A stretch of DNA of 64,000 nucleotides, taken from contig JAIOQX010000006.1 in assembly GCA_021108415.1 (NCBI GenBank), positions 1 through 64,000 of the forward strand, written 5' to 3'. The position numbers were made by a program, and so were the translations under genes. Positions 7,302 through 14,680 of the stretch are shown here, piece by piece. Position 1 is the first letter of the stretch, and each line of letters begins with the position of its first letter. The notes below the pieces were generated by a model. It was not told the origin of the DNA. It did no database searches and saw only the letters and a list, made by a program, of their open reading frames with translations. This stretch comes from Acholeplasmataceae bacterium (GTDB taxonomy: Bacteria; Bacillota_I; Bacilli_A; Acholeplasmatales; Acholeplasmataceae).

Positions 7302-8504
7302 ATGAAAAAAACCTTAGTTTTACTGCTTATGTTACTAAGCATGGTCACACTTGCTGGGTGTCAAGAAGATGACGTCGTTATACCTACACCAGATGTAAAT
7401 TCATTTAGTTTCGAGTTAGTTGATTTAAATGGGGAGAAATTGATTGAAGAGACAATTTCTTTTGAAGAGGGTTCAAGTGAATCTACACTTGATTTAATTG
7501 AAACTGTAGTTGATGTTGATTATGATACTTTTGATTTTGGGATCATGATTAATGGAATTGATGGACATTATCCAAAAGAGTTTGGAGCAAGTTATAATTA
7601 CTACTACCAAATCTTAGTCGATGATGTAGCAAGCACAGTGGGTATTTCAGAAATTGATTATGTTGATGGTATGAAGATATCATTTGTAGAAGTGTCTACA
7701 TTATCTGAATTTGATTTAATGGTTGATACATTCATCTATGATTTCATTGAAAACAATCTTGATGGGTATTTATCAGATGATTATGTAGATTATATGGTCT
7801 TATCTAGTATTTATCAATTAGATATGAAAAATTATATAGATTTTGATTTTGATGCTTATTATACATATGAAAATCTTGATTTAAGTAATCAAGTACTCAG
7901 TGAGATGAGTTTATCAGAATTATTAAAAGCAGGTCCTGTTTATAAATTAGAAAATATGAATTTAGAGGATTATAAAAATGCACTTAAAGCTTTAGATGTA
8001 TCTAATCCTTATTCAGCTACTTCTTATCTTGAAGCTTTATATATGGCAGGAGAAAAAGATGAAGTTGTAGCACAAACTTTAATGAGTGAAGTAGTCGCAG
8101 ATCCTGATTTAGCTGGTATGTCTTTAATGGCGCTTGCGCCTTATAGTGACTTAGAAGGATATGCTACTTATTTAGAAACAATAACTGATTATATCAAAAC
8201 AACTTTAACGGCTACTGGTATTGAATCTTGGGGTAGTTCAAATTCAGCATCTACTGCTACAGTAATGTTAGGATTAATTGCCCAAGGCATTAATCCACAA
8301 GATCCACTATATTCAACTGATGATATTGGATTGGTTCAAAGCTTAATGGGCTATGTTGATGGATATAGCTTTAAATGGCAATTATCAAGTGAAGATGTAG
8401 ATCTAGCTTTTTCTACACCACAAGCGTTTAGTGCACTTGTAGCTTATAAATTATCAAGAGACGTTTGGGGATTTCCAGGTAGTAATATTTTAGACTTTAG
8501 TTAA
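7302..8504 (+). CDS. Putative cobalamin-capturing lipoprotein (DUF4430 plus alpha/alpha-toroid domain)
   Basis: The 400-residue product begins with a lipoprotein signal peptide, lipobox LAGC with Cys20. Residues about 35-140 look like a DUF4430 domain, the fold related to the C-terminal domain of animal transcobalamin and intrinsic factor. Residues about 150-400 are helical with short repeated motifs (DPDLAGMSLMALAPYS; SASTATVMLGLIAQGINP; TPQAFSALVAYK) typical of the alpha/alpha toroid that forms the other half of those vitamin carriers. Located behind a B12 riboswitch and ahead of a second DUF4430 protein and an ECF S-component, it most likely binds B12 or a precursor at the cell surface. 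Function is inferred from domains and context. Confidence 0.8.
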   Translation: MKKTLVLLLMLLSMVTLAGCQEDDVVIPTPDVNSFSFELVDLNGEKLIEETISFEEGSSESTLDLIETVVDVDYDTFDFGIMINGIDGHYPKEFGASYNYYYQILVDDVASTVGISEIDYVDGMKISFVEVSTLSEFDLMVDTFIYDFIENNLDGYLSDDYVDYMVLSSIYQLDMKNYIDFDFDAYYTYENLDLSNQVLSEMSLSELLKAGPVYKLENMNLEDYKNALKALDVSNPYSATSYLEALYMAGEKDEVVAQTLMSEVVADPDLAGMSLMALAPYSDLEGYATYLETITDYIKTTLTATGIESWGSSNSASTATVMLGLIAQGINPQDPLYSTDDIGLVQSLMGYVDGYSFKWQLSSEDVDLAFSTPQAFSALVAYKLSRDVWGFPGSNILDFS

Positions 8505-8524
8505 AACGATAGGAAGTGTTGTAA

Positions 8525-8989
8525 GTGAAAAAAACGATCATCAAAATTGCATTAACAATTGCAGCACTTCTTTTAGCATATCTTGTTATCAATGTCATCA
8601 TGGGTGATGGCACAACTGATGATGAGGGTAGTTTTGAATTAGTTATTGTAGATGTAGATAATAATATTGTATTTGAAGATGTACTAACTTATAGTGAAGG
8701 TCAAACATTTTTTGATGTGTTAAATGAGAACTTTGAATTGACTTGTGCAAATAAGTTTTATGAAGCAGACATGAGCTGTAGTTATAAATTTAGTATTTTG
8801 CAATATAAGAATCACGTAATCTTAGGTATTAAATCTGATGTTTTTGAAATCGTGACAGACTGGGACAACACATTTTTAAACATCGAGATTTATATCGACG
8901 ATACATATGTTAAATCAACTGTTGGTTTTGATTATGTTGATATAGAGGAAAATAAAAAGATCCGCATTACTGCAGATCTAGTGGAGTAA
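8525..8989 (+). CDS. Membrane-anchored DUF4430-like protein
   Basis: A 154-residue protein with a single N-terminal membrane anchor (residues about 5-27) and an extracellular DUF4430-like domain. The pattern FELVIVDVDNNIVFEDVLTY followed by GQTFFDVLNENFEL parallels the first half of the preceding lipoprotein. Two cysteines in the middle (ELTCANKF and MSCSYKF) could form a disulphide. The start is a GTG at 8525, placed 8 bases after AGGAAG. It lies 20 bases after the lipoprotein gene and 4 bases before the transporter gene, so all three are one operon. A role in passing cobalamin to the S-component is inferred. Confidence 0.75.
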   Translation: MKKTIIKIALTIAALLLAYLVINVIMGDGTTDDEGSFELVIVDVDNNIVFEDVLTYSEGQTFFDVLNENFELTCANKFYEADMSCSYKFSILQYKNHVILGIKSDVFEIVTDWDNTFLNIEIYIDDTYVKSTVGFDYVDIEENKKIRITADLVE

Positions 8990-8993
8990 GTTA

Positions 8994-9536
8994 ATGACAT
9001 TTAAACATTCAAAAACTTTAAAAGAATTAACTTTAATGGTTGTATGTGCATCCATTCTTTTTGTTCAGCAAATTTCACTATCCTTTATTCCAAATGTTCA
9101 GTTTTCTGTTTTATTAGTTGTTTTATATACGAAGATGTTAGGATTTAAGAAAACGAGTTTGATTATTGTAGTTCACGTAGCAGCAATTAATCTTCTATCA
9201 CCTTTTGGGCCTGTTGTGCCTACACTTATCCCTGCGATGTTTATCGCATGGATGATTATTCCTGTATTGTTAACAACTGTGTTTAGGAAAGTTGAAAATG
9301 TCATATGGTTAGCTCTGTTTGGGCTAGTTTATGGATTTGTATATGGATGGGTTTATATTCCTTTTACTGTGTTCTTGTTAGATACACCATTTGTGCCTTA
9401 TTTGATTATGGATATACCTTTTGAGGTGTTGATGGGAATTAGTAATATGATATCTATTTTGTGGTTATATGAGCCTTTGAAGAAAGCATTCAGACAGCAA
9501 TTGATGATTCTTAACGGGAAAGAGTTTAAAATATAG
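8994..9536 (+). CDS. ECF transporter S-component, probably for cobalamin (CblT-type)
   Basis: The 180-residue protein has about six hydrophobic helices with the short loops and GFKKTS-type interface region seen in ECF-family substrate-binding (S) subunits. Such subunits bind a vitamin and work with a shared EcfA-A'-T energising module coded elsewhere. The B12 riboswitch and two DUF4430 proteins in the same operon point to cobalamin or a cobamide precursor. Similarity to the CblT group is inferred from this context, not from a diagnostic motif. An intrinsic terminator closes the operon. Confidence 0.82.
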   Translation: MTFKHSKTLKELTLMVVCASILFVQQISLSFIPNVQFSVLLVVLYTKMLGFKKTSLIIVVHVAAINLLSPFGPVVPTLIPAMFIAWMIIPVLLTTVFRKVENVIWLALFGLVYGFVYGWVYIPFTVFLLDTPFVPYLIMDIPFEVLMGISNMISILWLYEPLKKAFRQQLMILNGKEFKI

Positions 9537-9554
9537 ATAGTAAATTTATACTAT

Positions 9555-9584
9555 AAAATGGCGGAAATTTCGCCATTTTTTTAT
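9555..9584 (+). terminator. Terminator of the B12-uptake operon
   Basis: AAAATGGCG pairs with CGCCATTTT around a 7-base loop, followed by a T run. It lies about 20 bases after the S-component stop. Confidence 0.85.
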
Positions 9585-9759
9585 TATATTTAAATTGAAA
9601 TAATAGTTTATATTTTAATTATGTGAATCAGTTCGCTTCCCCTGTCTTGTCATACCCAAGTTTGTTATGTGATTAGTATGGAGTTTATTTGTAGAACATG
9701 AATATTAGTAGCAAATTGTGTGTAGCTAAAAAGAAATCTCCAGATTTTTTTAATGTCAC

Positions 9760-10125
9760 TTACCCAATTATTTCTTCTTTAATTATACATATAGCTTTTT
9801 GAGATAAAGATGAGGTTTCCAAAAAGTCAACATGCTCCTTAACATATTTTCTAAATAGATTATCATATTCATCATCAACTTCACGACTATTTACAATCGA
9901 ATATTTTCTTAAACCATTTGTATAATCTATCCGTCCAAATCTATTGAATGAGAATCCGTTAGTGATAAAGTGATCTACAATTACTGTAAATTTTTCTCCA
10001 AATGTCTTTAAAAGTTTTTCCGTTACTTCCTCTAATTCATAGTAAAAATCTTCAGTTGTTGTCAACAGAATAAAGCCATTTATTTTAGAGTTGTTTTGCG
10101 GTATAAGGAAAACATTATTTACCAT
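9760..10125 (-). CDS. rnlB: RnlB-family antitoxin
   Basis: A 121-residue protein directly downstream of the RnlA-like toxin. The stretch VIVDHFITNGFSFNRFGRID follows the pattern of Escherichia coli RnlB (an acidic or hydrophobic strand, NG, then W/F-N-R-F), and the length matches (RnlB is about 120 residues). RnlB holds RnlA inactive until phage infection stops its synthesis. The start is placed at 10125, where GAGGTG precedes the ATG by 6 bases; the longer frame from 10164 would overlap rnlA and lacks a ribosome site. Only 10 bases separate it from rnlA. The assignment rests on recalled sequence pattern plus context. Confidence 0.75.
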   Translation of the reverse strand: MVNNVFLIPQNNSKINGFILLTTTEDFYYELEEVTEKLLKTFGEKFTVIVDHFITNGFSFNRFGRIDYTNGLRKYSIVNSREVDDEYDNLFRKYVKEHVDFLETSSLSQKAICIIKEEIIG

Positions 10126-10135
10126 TTCATTCACC

Positions 10136-11185
10136 TCAACTAACTTTAATTTTATCATATGCATCTCTTAATGCAACTAAAATTTCTTCGACAATCGACA
10201 ACATATCATCTGATTCCTCAATTATTGCAGTCATTTCAGTGTTTACTCTTACGTGCAAGTAAACATTTCTCTTGTTCCCATACAAGCTATGCAACCCAAA
10301 TAGTATTGTTTTTATTTCTTCATTTATTTTAAGATTATCGGTAATTTTTATAGTATCTCCCTTGTATTTAGAATGAAACATACAAAAAGTATTGTTTTTA
10401 TTTAACTTATATCCATATTCTTCTGTTAATACTTTTTTTAAGAAGGCTTCTAAAGCCCTAAATATTCCTGCTAATAGAACACTATAATCCTCAATAATAA
10501 TTCCCGTTTTACAAAGAATATATGAGCTATTAAGAGTTTTTTGAATGGGTGGGGCTAAATATTCATACGCACTACCTAATTTAGTTTTCAACTCGATAGT
10601 ATAAATTTCACTATTAGTTACGTTTACTCCTAAAATTTGTGTGCTCCAATTAGTGATATCGTGGTTTGTTACAATCTCATTCTCACTAAGATAATCCATC
10701 AATATGTTATATACATAAAATGGTTTAGACTGGACAAGAACAGTTCCATTTGGATAGATAGCTAAGTGGAGTAAATCCCCATTACTACTCTCTAAAATAT
10801 GTTTATTTTCACTGCTCTTAAGTTCAATATTAATGAATGCATTAGTAGATATGTATTCTTGTAGATTTTTCATGAAATCTGGTGAAGTATTAGCAATTGA
10901 AAACTGATTCGTCGCTATATCAGCAGAATAGCATTTATCTTCCAAAAAACTTATTAGCAAATTTGACTGCTCTTTATTCTTTCCTACAGATAAAATGTTT
11001 ATTACGTTCCTTTTCTTAAAGAATAAATTAATAGAGCAATCATTGTTATTCAAATAAAAATGTAATTTCCATTCATTAGTTTCAGAAACATTGAAGTATT
11101 CCTTGATAACAAATGTCTTTTCAATGTGATGGAATTCATGGATCAATTTATCAATTTTTTCCTTAGTAGAAATCAATTTAGCCAT
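10136..11185 (-). CDS. rnlA: RnlA-family endoribonuclease toxin
   Basis: In E. coli, RnlA (RNase LS) degrades mRNA after T4 infection unless the phage supplies Dmd. This 349-residue protein matches RnlA in length and layout. The middle region (GDLLHLAIYPNGTVLVQSKP) resembles the RnlA repeat domain. The C-terminal half has the same order of features (a Y-x-x-L-x-P-x-I stretch, a LEAFLKKVL helix, a YLH segment), ending with a HEPN-type R-x4-H motif, RNVYLH, at residues 306-311. The start at 11185 follows AAGGAG by 8 bases; that ribosome site lies in the last codons of the upstream gene, so the two are coupled. The frame extending to 11359 is not used. Confidence 0.82.
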   Translation of the reverse strand: MAKLISTKEKIDKLIHEFHHIEKTFVIKEYFNVSETNEWKLHFYLNNNDCSINLFFKKRNVINILSVGKNKEQSNLLISFLEDKCYSADIATNQFSIANTSPDFMKNLQEYISTNAFINIELKSSENKHILESSNGDLLHLAIYPNGTVLVQSKPFYVYNILMDYLSENEIVTNHDITNWSTQILGVNVTNSEIYTIELKTKLGSAYEYLAPPIQKTLNSSYILCKTGIIIEDYSVLLAGIFRALEAFLKKVLTEEYGYKLNKNNTFCMFHSKYKGDTIKITDNLKINEEIKTILFGLHSLYGNKRNVYLHVRVNTEMTAIIEESDDMLSIVEEILVALRDAYDKIKVS

Positions 11186-11186
11186 T

Positions 11187-12398
11187 TTAATTCTCCTTTG
11201 CAAAATGAAGATTTCTTGCTTCATTTTTACCTTTTTTTTCATTATATACAATGTCAAAGAATACTTTTTTCCGTAATGATAAGCTACCATAAAGTTTTTT
11301 ATTAACTCTAAAGTAATAATCTTTTTGATTACTTCCTCTAATAAATCCAAAACTATCATTGAACATTTTTATTTTGCCTTCATTCATACCTGTAAAGTAA
11401 ATAACAGAGTCTTGTAACTTTTCAAAATCTATCTTTGATGATCTTGATATATCATATAATTTTACATAGTATTTCAATGCATCTTTAATGTTCCAACCAT
11501 TCTTCAATCTAATTTGATAACACAATTGCAGCAACTTAGTTGCAACTTCTTCGGACTGATTAACCAGTAATAAAGCCAAATCATAGATAAGATTAACCAT
11601 CATGTCGCGGTCTCTTTTTGTTCCCGTGATAAATCCTTTAGAGGCATAAATTATGCTTTCCGGAAATTTAGCATTTCTAAAATATATATTAGAAATTTTA
11701 TGATATAAAAACCATTTATTTTCTTTTGTTACAAAATCCAAGTATGTTCTAATATCTTTATCAAAGTCTGTCGAAATCATACATTTAGATAATAACTGTC
11801 GTGATTTTATCCATAAATCATTTTTATAATTCCATCTAGAAATACTTCGAAGAGCAAATTCTGAAACAGATATACAAATTTCGAATCTCTCAAGTTTCAC
11901 AAGGGATTTAATTAACATAGTATAATAAAACTCTTTTGAAGAAACGTTTGTGTAATCTTTTCCTTCTTTACTCTTAAATTCCATTTCATTTTCCGATAGT
12001 ATATCTGGATTTAACTTAGTTAACCAATAATAGATTTTTTCATAATTAATATTATTTGAGTTTTTGATTTTTTTTACGAAATATCTAATTGACAATACAA
12101 ATGGGGTATAATGTTCTTTTAACGTTGGGTATTGATTGCAATTATCTATAATCTTTTCTAGTATAATTTCATCAGTGGAAATATCATTATCAGCATCTAC
12201 TCTCATTGCTTTATAGAGACTCCAAGTATACCAATGTTTGCAAAATTTATTAAATTCAATATCAGAAAATCGCTCATATATATCAATGAACTCTTTGTAT
12301 CTTTCTTCGTCAAATAATTGTTTCCCGAATTGAGAAAATCTATATTGGATAATGTTTCCATTATTTATCCAATCATATTCTTTTTCGTCAAATTGCAT
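11187..12398 (-). CDS. TPR-like helical protein with C-terminal cold-shock domain
   Basis: I do not know this protein as a named family. Of 403 residues, about 1-330 are helical with spacing like tetratricopeptide repeats. The last 60 or so (EGKIKMFNDSFGFIRGSNQKD, YYFRV, then a V-F-F-D-I strand and KGKNEARNL) have the layout of a cold-shock/S1-like OB domain that binds single-stranded RNA or DNA. The stop is one base before the rnlA start and the rnlA ribosome site is inside its last codons. It is therefore made with the RnlAB pair and may be an RNA-sensing or targeting partner. That role is inference. Confidence 0.72.
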   Translation of the reverse strand: MQFDEKEYDWINNGNIIQYRFSQFGKQLFDEERYKEFIDIYERFSDIEFNKFCKHWYTWSLYKAMRVDADNDISTDEIILEKIIDNCNQYPTLKEHYTPFVLSIRYFVKKIKNSNNINYEKIYYWLTKLNPDILSENEMEFKSKEGKDYTNVSSKEFYYTMLIKSLVKLERFEICISVSEFALRSISRWNYKNDLWIKSRQLLSKCMISTDFDKDIRTYLDFVTKENKWFLYHKISNIYFRNAKFPESIIYASKGFITGTKRDRDMMVNLIYDLALLLVNQSEEVATKLLQLCYQIRLKNGWNIKDALKYYVKLYDISRSSKIDFEKLQDSVIYFTGMNEGKIKMFNDSFGFIRGSNQKDYYFRVNKKLYGSLSLRKKVFFDIVYNEKKGKNEARNLHFAKEN

Positions 12399-12430
12399 TT
12401 TTCTACCCCCAATCTAAAACAGTTAAAAAA

Positions 12431-12497
12431 CCTGAAATATTGTAACAAGATAATTAAGTATTTCAGTTTGGTAGGTAATATAGAAAATTTCAGTTTG
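12431..12497 (-). promoter_or_regulatory. Repeated operator-like motif upstream of the rnl operon
   Basis: ATTTCAGTTTG occurs twice as direct repeats (12460-12470 and 12487-12497, 27 bases apart). A reversed partner, CTGAAATA at 12432-12439, forms an 8-bp inverted repeat with 12459-12466. The motifs lie in the only gap (161 bases) ahead of the TPR/rnlA/rnlB genes, a suitable place for autoregulation. Confidence 0.4.
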
Positions 12498-12559
12498 TTG
12501 ATAATAATTGGAGTTTTCTTTTTACTTTCCATTAAGTTTCCCAAAGAAGTTTTTGATAC

Positions 12560-13729
12560 TTAAATATCGTAAGCATTTGGTATCGCAATAGAGTCAAGTA
12601 GATTAATAAATGATACAGTGTTATACTTAGAACCTATTGGAAAACCAAATGTGATCTCAATATTAGGACAAAACATTTTGTGATTAAAGCTAGATAAAAT
12701 TGTGTTAGTAGAGACATTGACTGGATTTGAATTATCTTGATCAAAAAAAAGTTTCACATCTATCGATAATTGTGACAAGATATATGCAAACACCATCATA
12801 TGGTGTTTACCATAGACTGGAAAAATATAATAATCTCCAAAATACTTTCCATTATCAATGAGCATTTTTTTTACAAACAACTCATCATTCACACCTTCAA
12901 CTAAATATACAGTTTTAGAAAATAGAGACTCCATAAAATCGCGATAATGTAATCTCATAATGTTTTCTTTTAAATTTGTTAGATTAAAATAACTGTATGA
13001 TTTACCTAATCCTGGATTGGCACTCAACAAAGCGCTGTGAGCAACATAAGAACTAATGGAACCTGTGAAATCAATATGTTTTTCAGTATATGTAGCATCG
13101 TTTAATACGCTAACGTTATCAAGATTTAAATCCAACATTGACAATAGCTTTGCTGAATGAGTAGCAATGTATATATCCCGCGTTGAAGATAAACTGTTCA
13201 ACAAGCTTGCAGTCTTATTAAGCATCGAAGGATGCGAATATTTTTCTGGTTCGTCGATAAATATGTAGTTTTTTGATGACTTATTTACAAGTTCTAGCAA
13301 CAAATGCATTCTCTGTCCACTGCCCATCTTCTTTTTCACATCGTTTTGGTTTATTTTAACAAGATTTTTATGAGTCTTTGCTGTTGAAACTGAAATAAAA
13401 TCACCACTTCTTGTCATTCCATTCATTAATAAAACCCCATCTAGAATGGTATTAAAATTAGCTATATTTGCCGTAACCTCAGTATCAATAGCCTGTTCAT
13501 AGATTGTTCTTGAAGATGCAACCGGAATAGTCTCCAATAGTTCTGATAAAATATACTCCATGGTTTTAGAACTATCCTTTGTATCTTTTACTTCATCAAG
13601 TAACAGTATTTCAGATTCAAGAAACAATATTTCTGTTTCACTTATACCTGAAGCAATAAGACCATTTCTAATACTTTCTAATTTGGTGGTTTTACCATAC
13701 CCATTTGGACCAATTAACACTTTAATCAA
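12560..13729 (-). CDS. OLD-like ATPase with TOPRIM domain
   Basis: A 389-residue ABC-type AAA ATPase of the OLD/RecF kind. Walker A is at 7-15 (GPNGYGKTT), an ABC-signature-like GSGQR at 136-140, Walker B at 155-162 (YIFIDEPE) and the H-loop THS at 190-192. The C-terminal part carries TOPRIM residues: EGVNDE at 278-283, a glycine around 307 and the acidic pair FDQDN at 329-333. OLD-family proteins such as GajA are nucleases controlled by ATP and take part in phage defence. The start is a TTG at 13729, six bases after GGGGAG. It follows the SIR2-domain gene by 62 bases, so the two probably work together. Confidence 0.82.
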   Translation of the reverse strand: MIKVLIGPNGYGKTTKLESIRNGLIASGISETEILFLESEILLLDEVKDTKDSSKTMEYILSELLETIPVASSRTIYEQAIDTEVTANIANFNTILDGVLLMNGMTRSGDFISVSTAKTHKNLVKINQNDVKKKMGSGQRMHLLLELVNKSSKNYIFIDEPEKYSHPSMLNKTASLLNSLSSTRDIYIATHSAKLLSMLDLNLDNVSVLNDATYTEKHIDFTGSISSYVAHSALLSANPGLGKSYSYFNLTNLKENIMRLHYRDFMESLFSKTVYLVEGVNDELFVKKMLIDNGKYFGDYYIFPVYGKHHMMVFAYILSQLSIDVKLFFDQDNSNPVNVSTNTILSSFNHKMFCPNIEITFGFPIGSKYNTVSFINLLDSIAIPNAYDI

Positions 13730-13791
13730 TATTTTCTCCCCCTTATAGGATATATTTCAATTTAAATCATTATTATGAAGTTGCATAAATA

Positions 13792-14652
13792 CTAGTTATG
13801 CTTTCTAAAAAATTCTGTATACATTGATTTGTATGAATCCGTATTATACTCTACAACATCAATATAGTATGCACTCAAAATGCTTCTTTTACTAGAATCC
13901 ATATTTTGCGACAAAACATGATAAGCTATTTTATTTTTTCCAATTTTCCCTTCTGCAATCTCTCTTGCTCTATAGTTCAAAACAAACCAAATTGTGCTCT
14001 CGGAATAATCAAGTTGATACCCAATAAAATCTACATTTTCGCTGAGCAACAAATCTATCCATGATTTCTTTGCATCTTTCTTATTCATATTGTTAATATG
14101 ATCTTGTATTTTTCCAACAACAGCTAAATAATACTCGTATCCAAGAACCATTGTTTTTGGATAATCAACTTCCCCATGAATGTGCCAAACATTAGTTCCA
14201 AAACATTCATTTTTTGTGTACAACCTATATCTTTTTTCTCTGTTTTTATTAAGTTTCTTACTCTTAGCATCTAGGGTTTCATCTTGATCAGCATATTCAG
14301 TTTTGTAAAAAGAAAACCCTTGCCCTCTTTTTCCCAAACTATCTTCGATTAGATAGTCATAATTTGTTGTAATTATGTCAGTATATGTGGTATTTTCTAA
14401 AAGGTCGTGTATTGGGGTAGTCTTTATTTTCTTTATTCCGTTAATTACTTCATCAATTAAGTATTGTTCATCATATTTATACTTTTCATTTCCAACTAAA
14501 TATAGATATTCGAATCGCATAGGAAAAGGTACCTGTTCAGAAAACACGCCTGGTTCTTCAATCGACCTCTGCAAACTAACAATTAAATCTTCCCATGAAA
14601 ACTCATTGCCTAATCTATTTATACCATTACCTAAAAAAAGTACTTTCTTCAT
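13792..14652 (-). CDS. SIR2-domain protein (probable NADase effector)
   Basis: The 286-residue product carries the SIR2-like motifs of bacterial defence NADases: GNGINR at 8-13, TTNYD at 95-99, the catalytic-type W-H-I-H-G at 156-160 and FIGYQLDYSE around 199-208. Other SIR2-domain defence proteins (ThsA, DSR2, SIR2 with pAgo) deplete NAD+ to stop phage growth. There is no obvious sensor domain in this protein, so activation probably depends on a partner; the adjacent ATPase/TOPRIM protein is the likely one. AAGGAG precedes the ATG. It follows the Res gene by 28 bases and may be read from the same transcript. Confidence 0.82.
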   Translation of the reverse strand: MKKVLFLGNGINRLGNEFSWEDLIVSLQRSIEEPGVFSEQVPFPMRFEYLYLVGNEKYKYDEQYLIDEVINGIKKIKTTPIHDLLENTTYTDIITTNYDYLIEDSLGKRGQGFSFYKTEYADQDETLDAKSKKLNKNREKRYRLYTKNECFGTNVWHIHGEVDYPKTMVLGYEYYLAVVGKIQDHINNMNKKDAKKSWIDLLLSENVDFIGYQLDYSESTIWFVLNYRAREIAEGKIGKNKIAYHVLSQNMDSSKRSILSAYYIDVVEYNTDSYKSMYTEFFRKHN

Positions 14653-14680
14653 TTTAAAAACTCCTTATAACTCATCATGT

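Noticed and set aside
10126..10164. N-terminal extension of the RnlB-like gene to 10164
   Set aside because: No ribosome site; the extension would overlap rnlA, and GAGGTG directs the start to 10125.
11186..11359. 58-codon N-terminal extension of rnlA
   Set aside because: It runs antiparallel in frame inside the cold-shock domain of the upstream gene, and a strong ribosome site precedes ATG 11185.
12318..12563. Plus-strand frame covering the gap before the TPR/rnlA genes
   Set aside because: It is antisense to the start of the TPR gene, has no ribosome site, and occupies the region with operator-like repeats.
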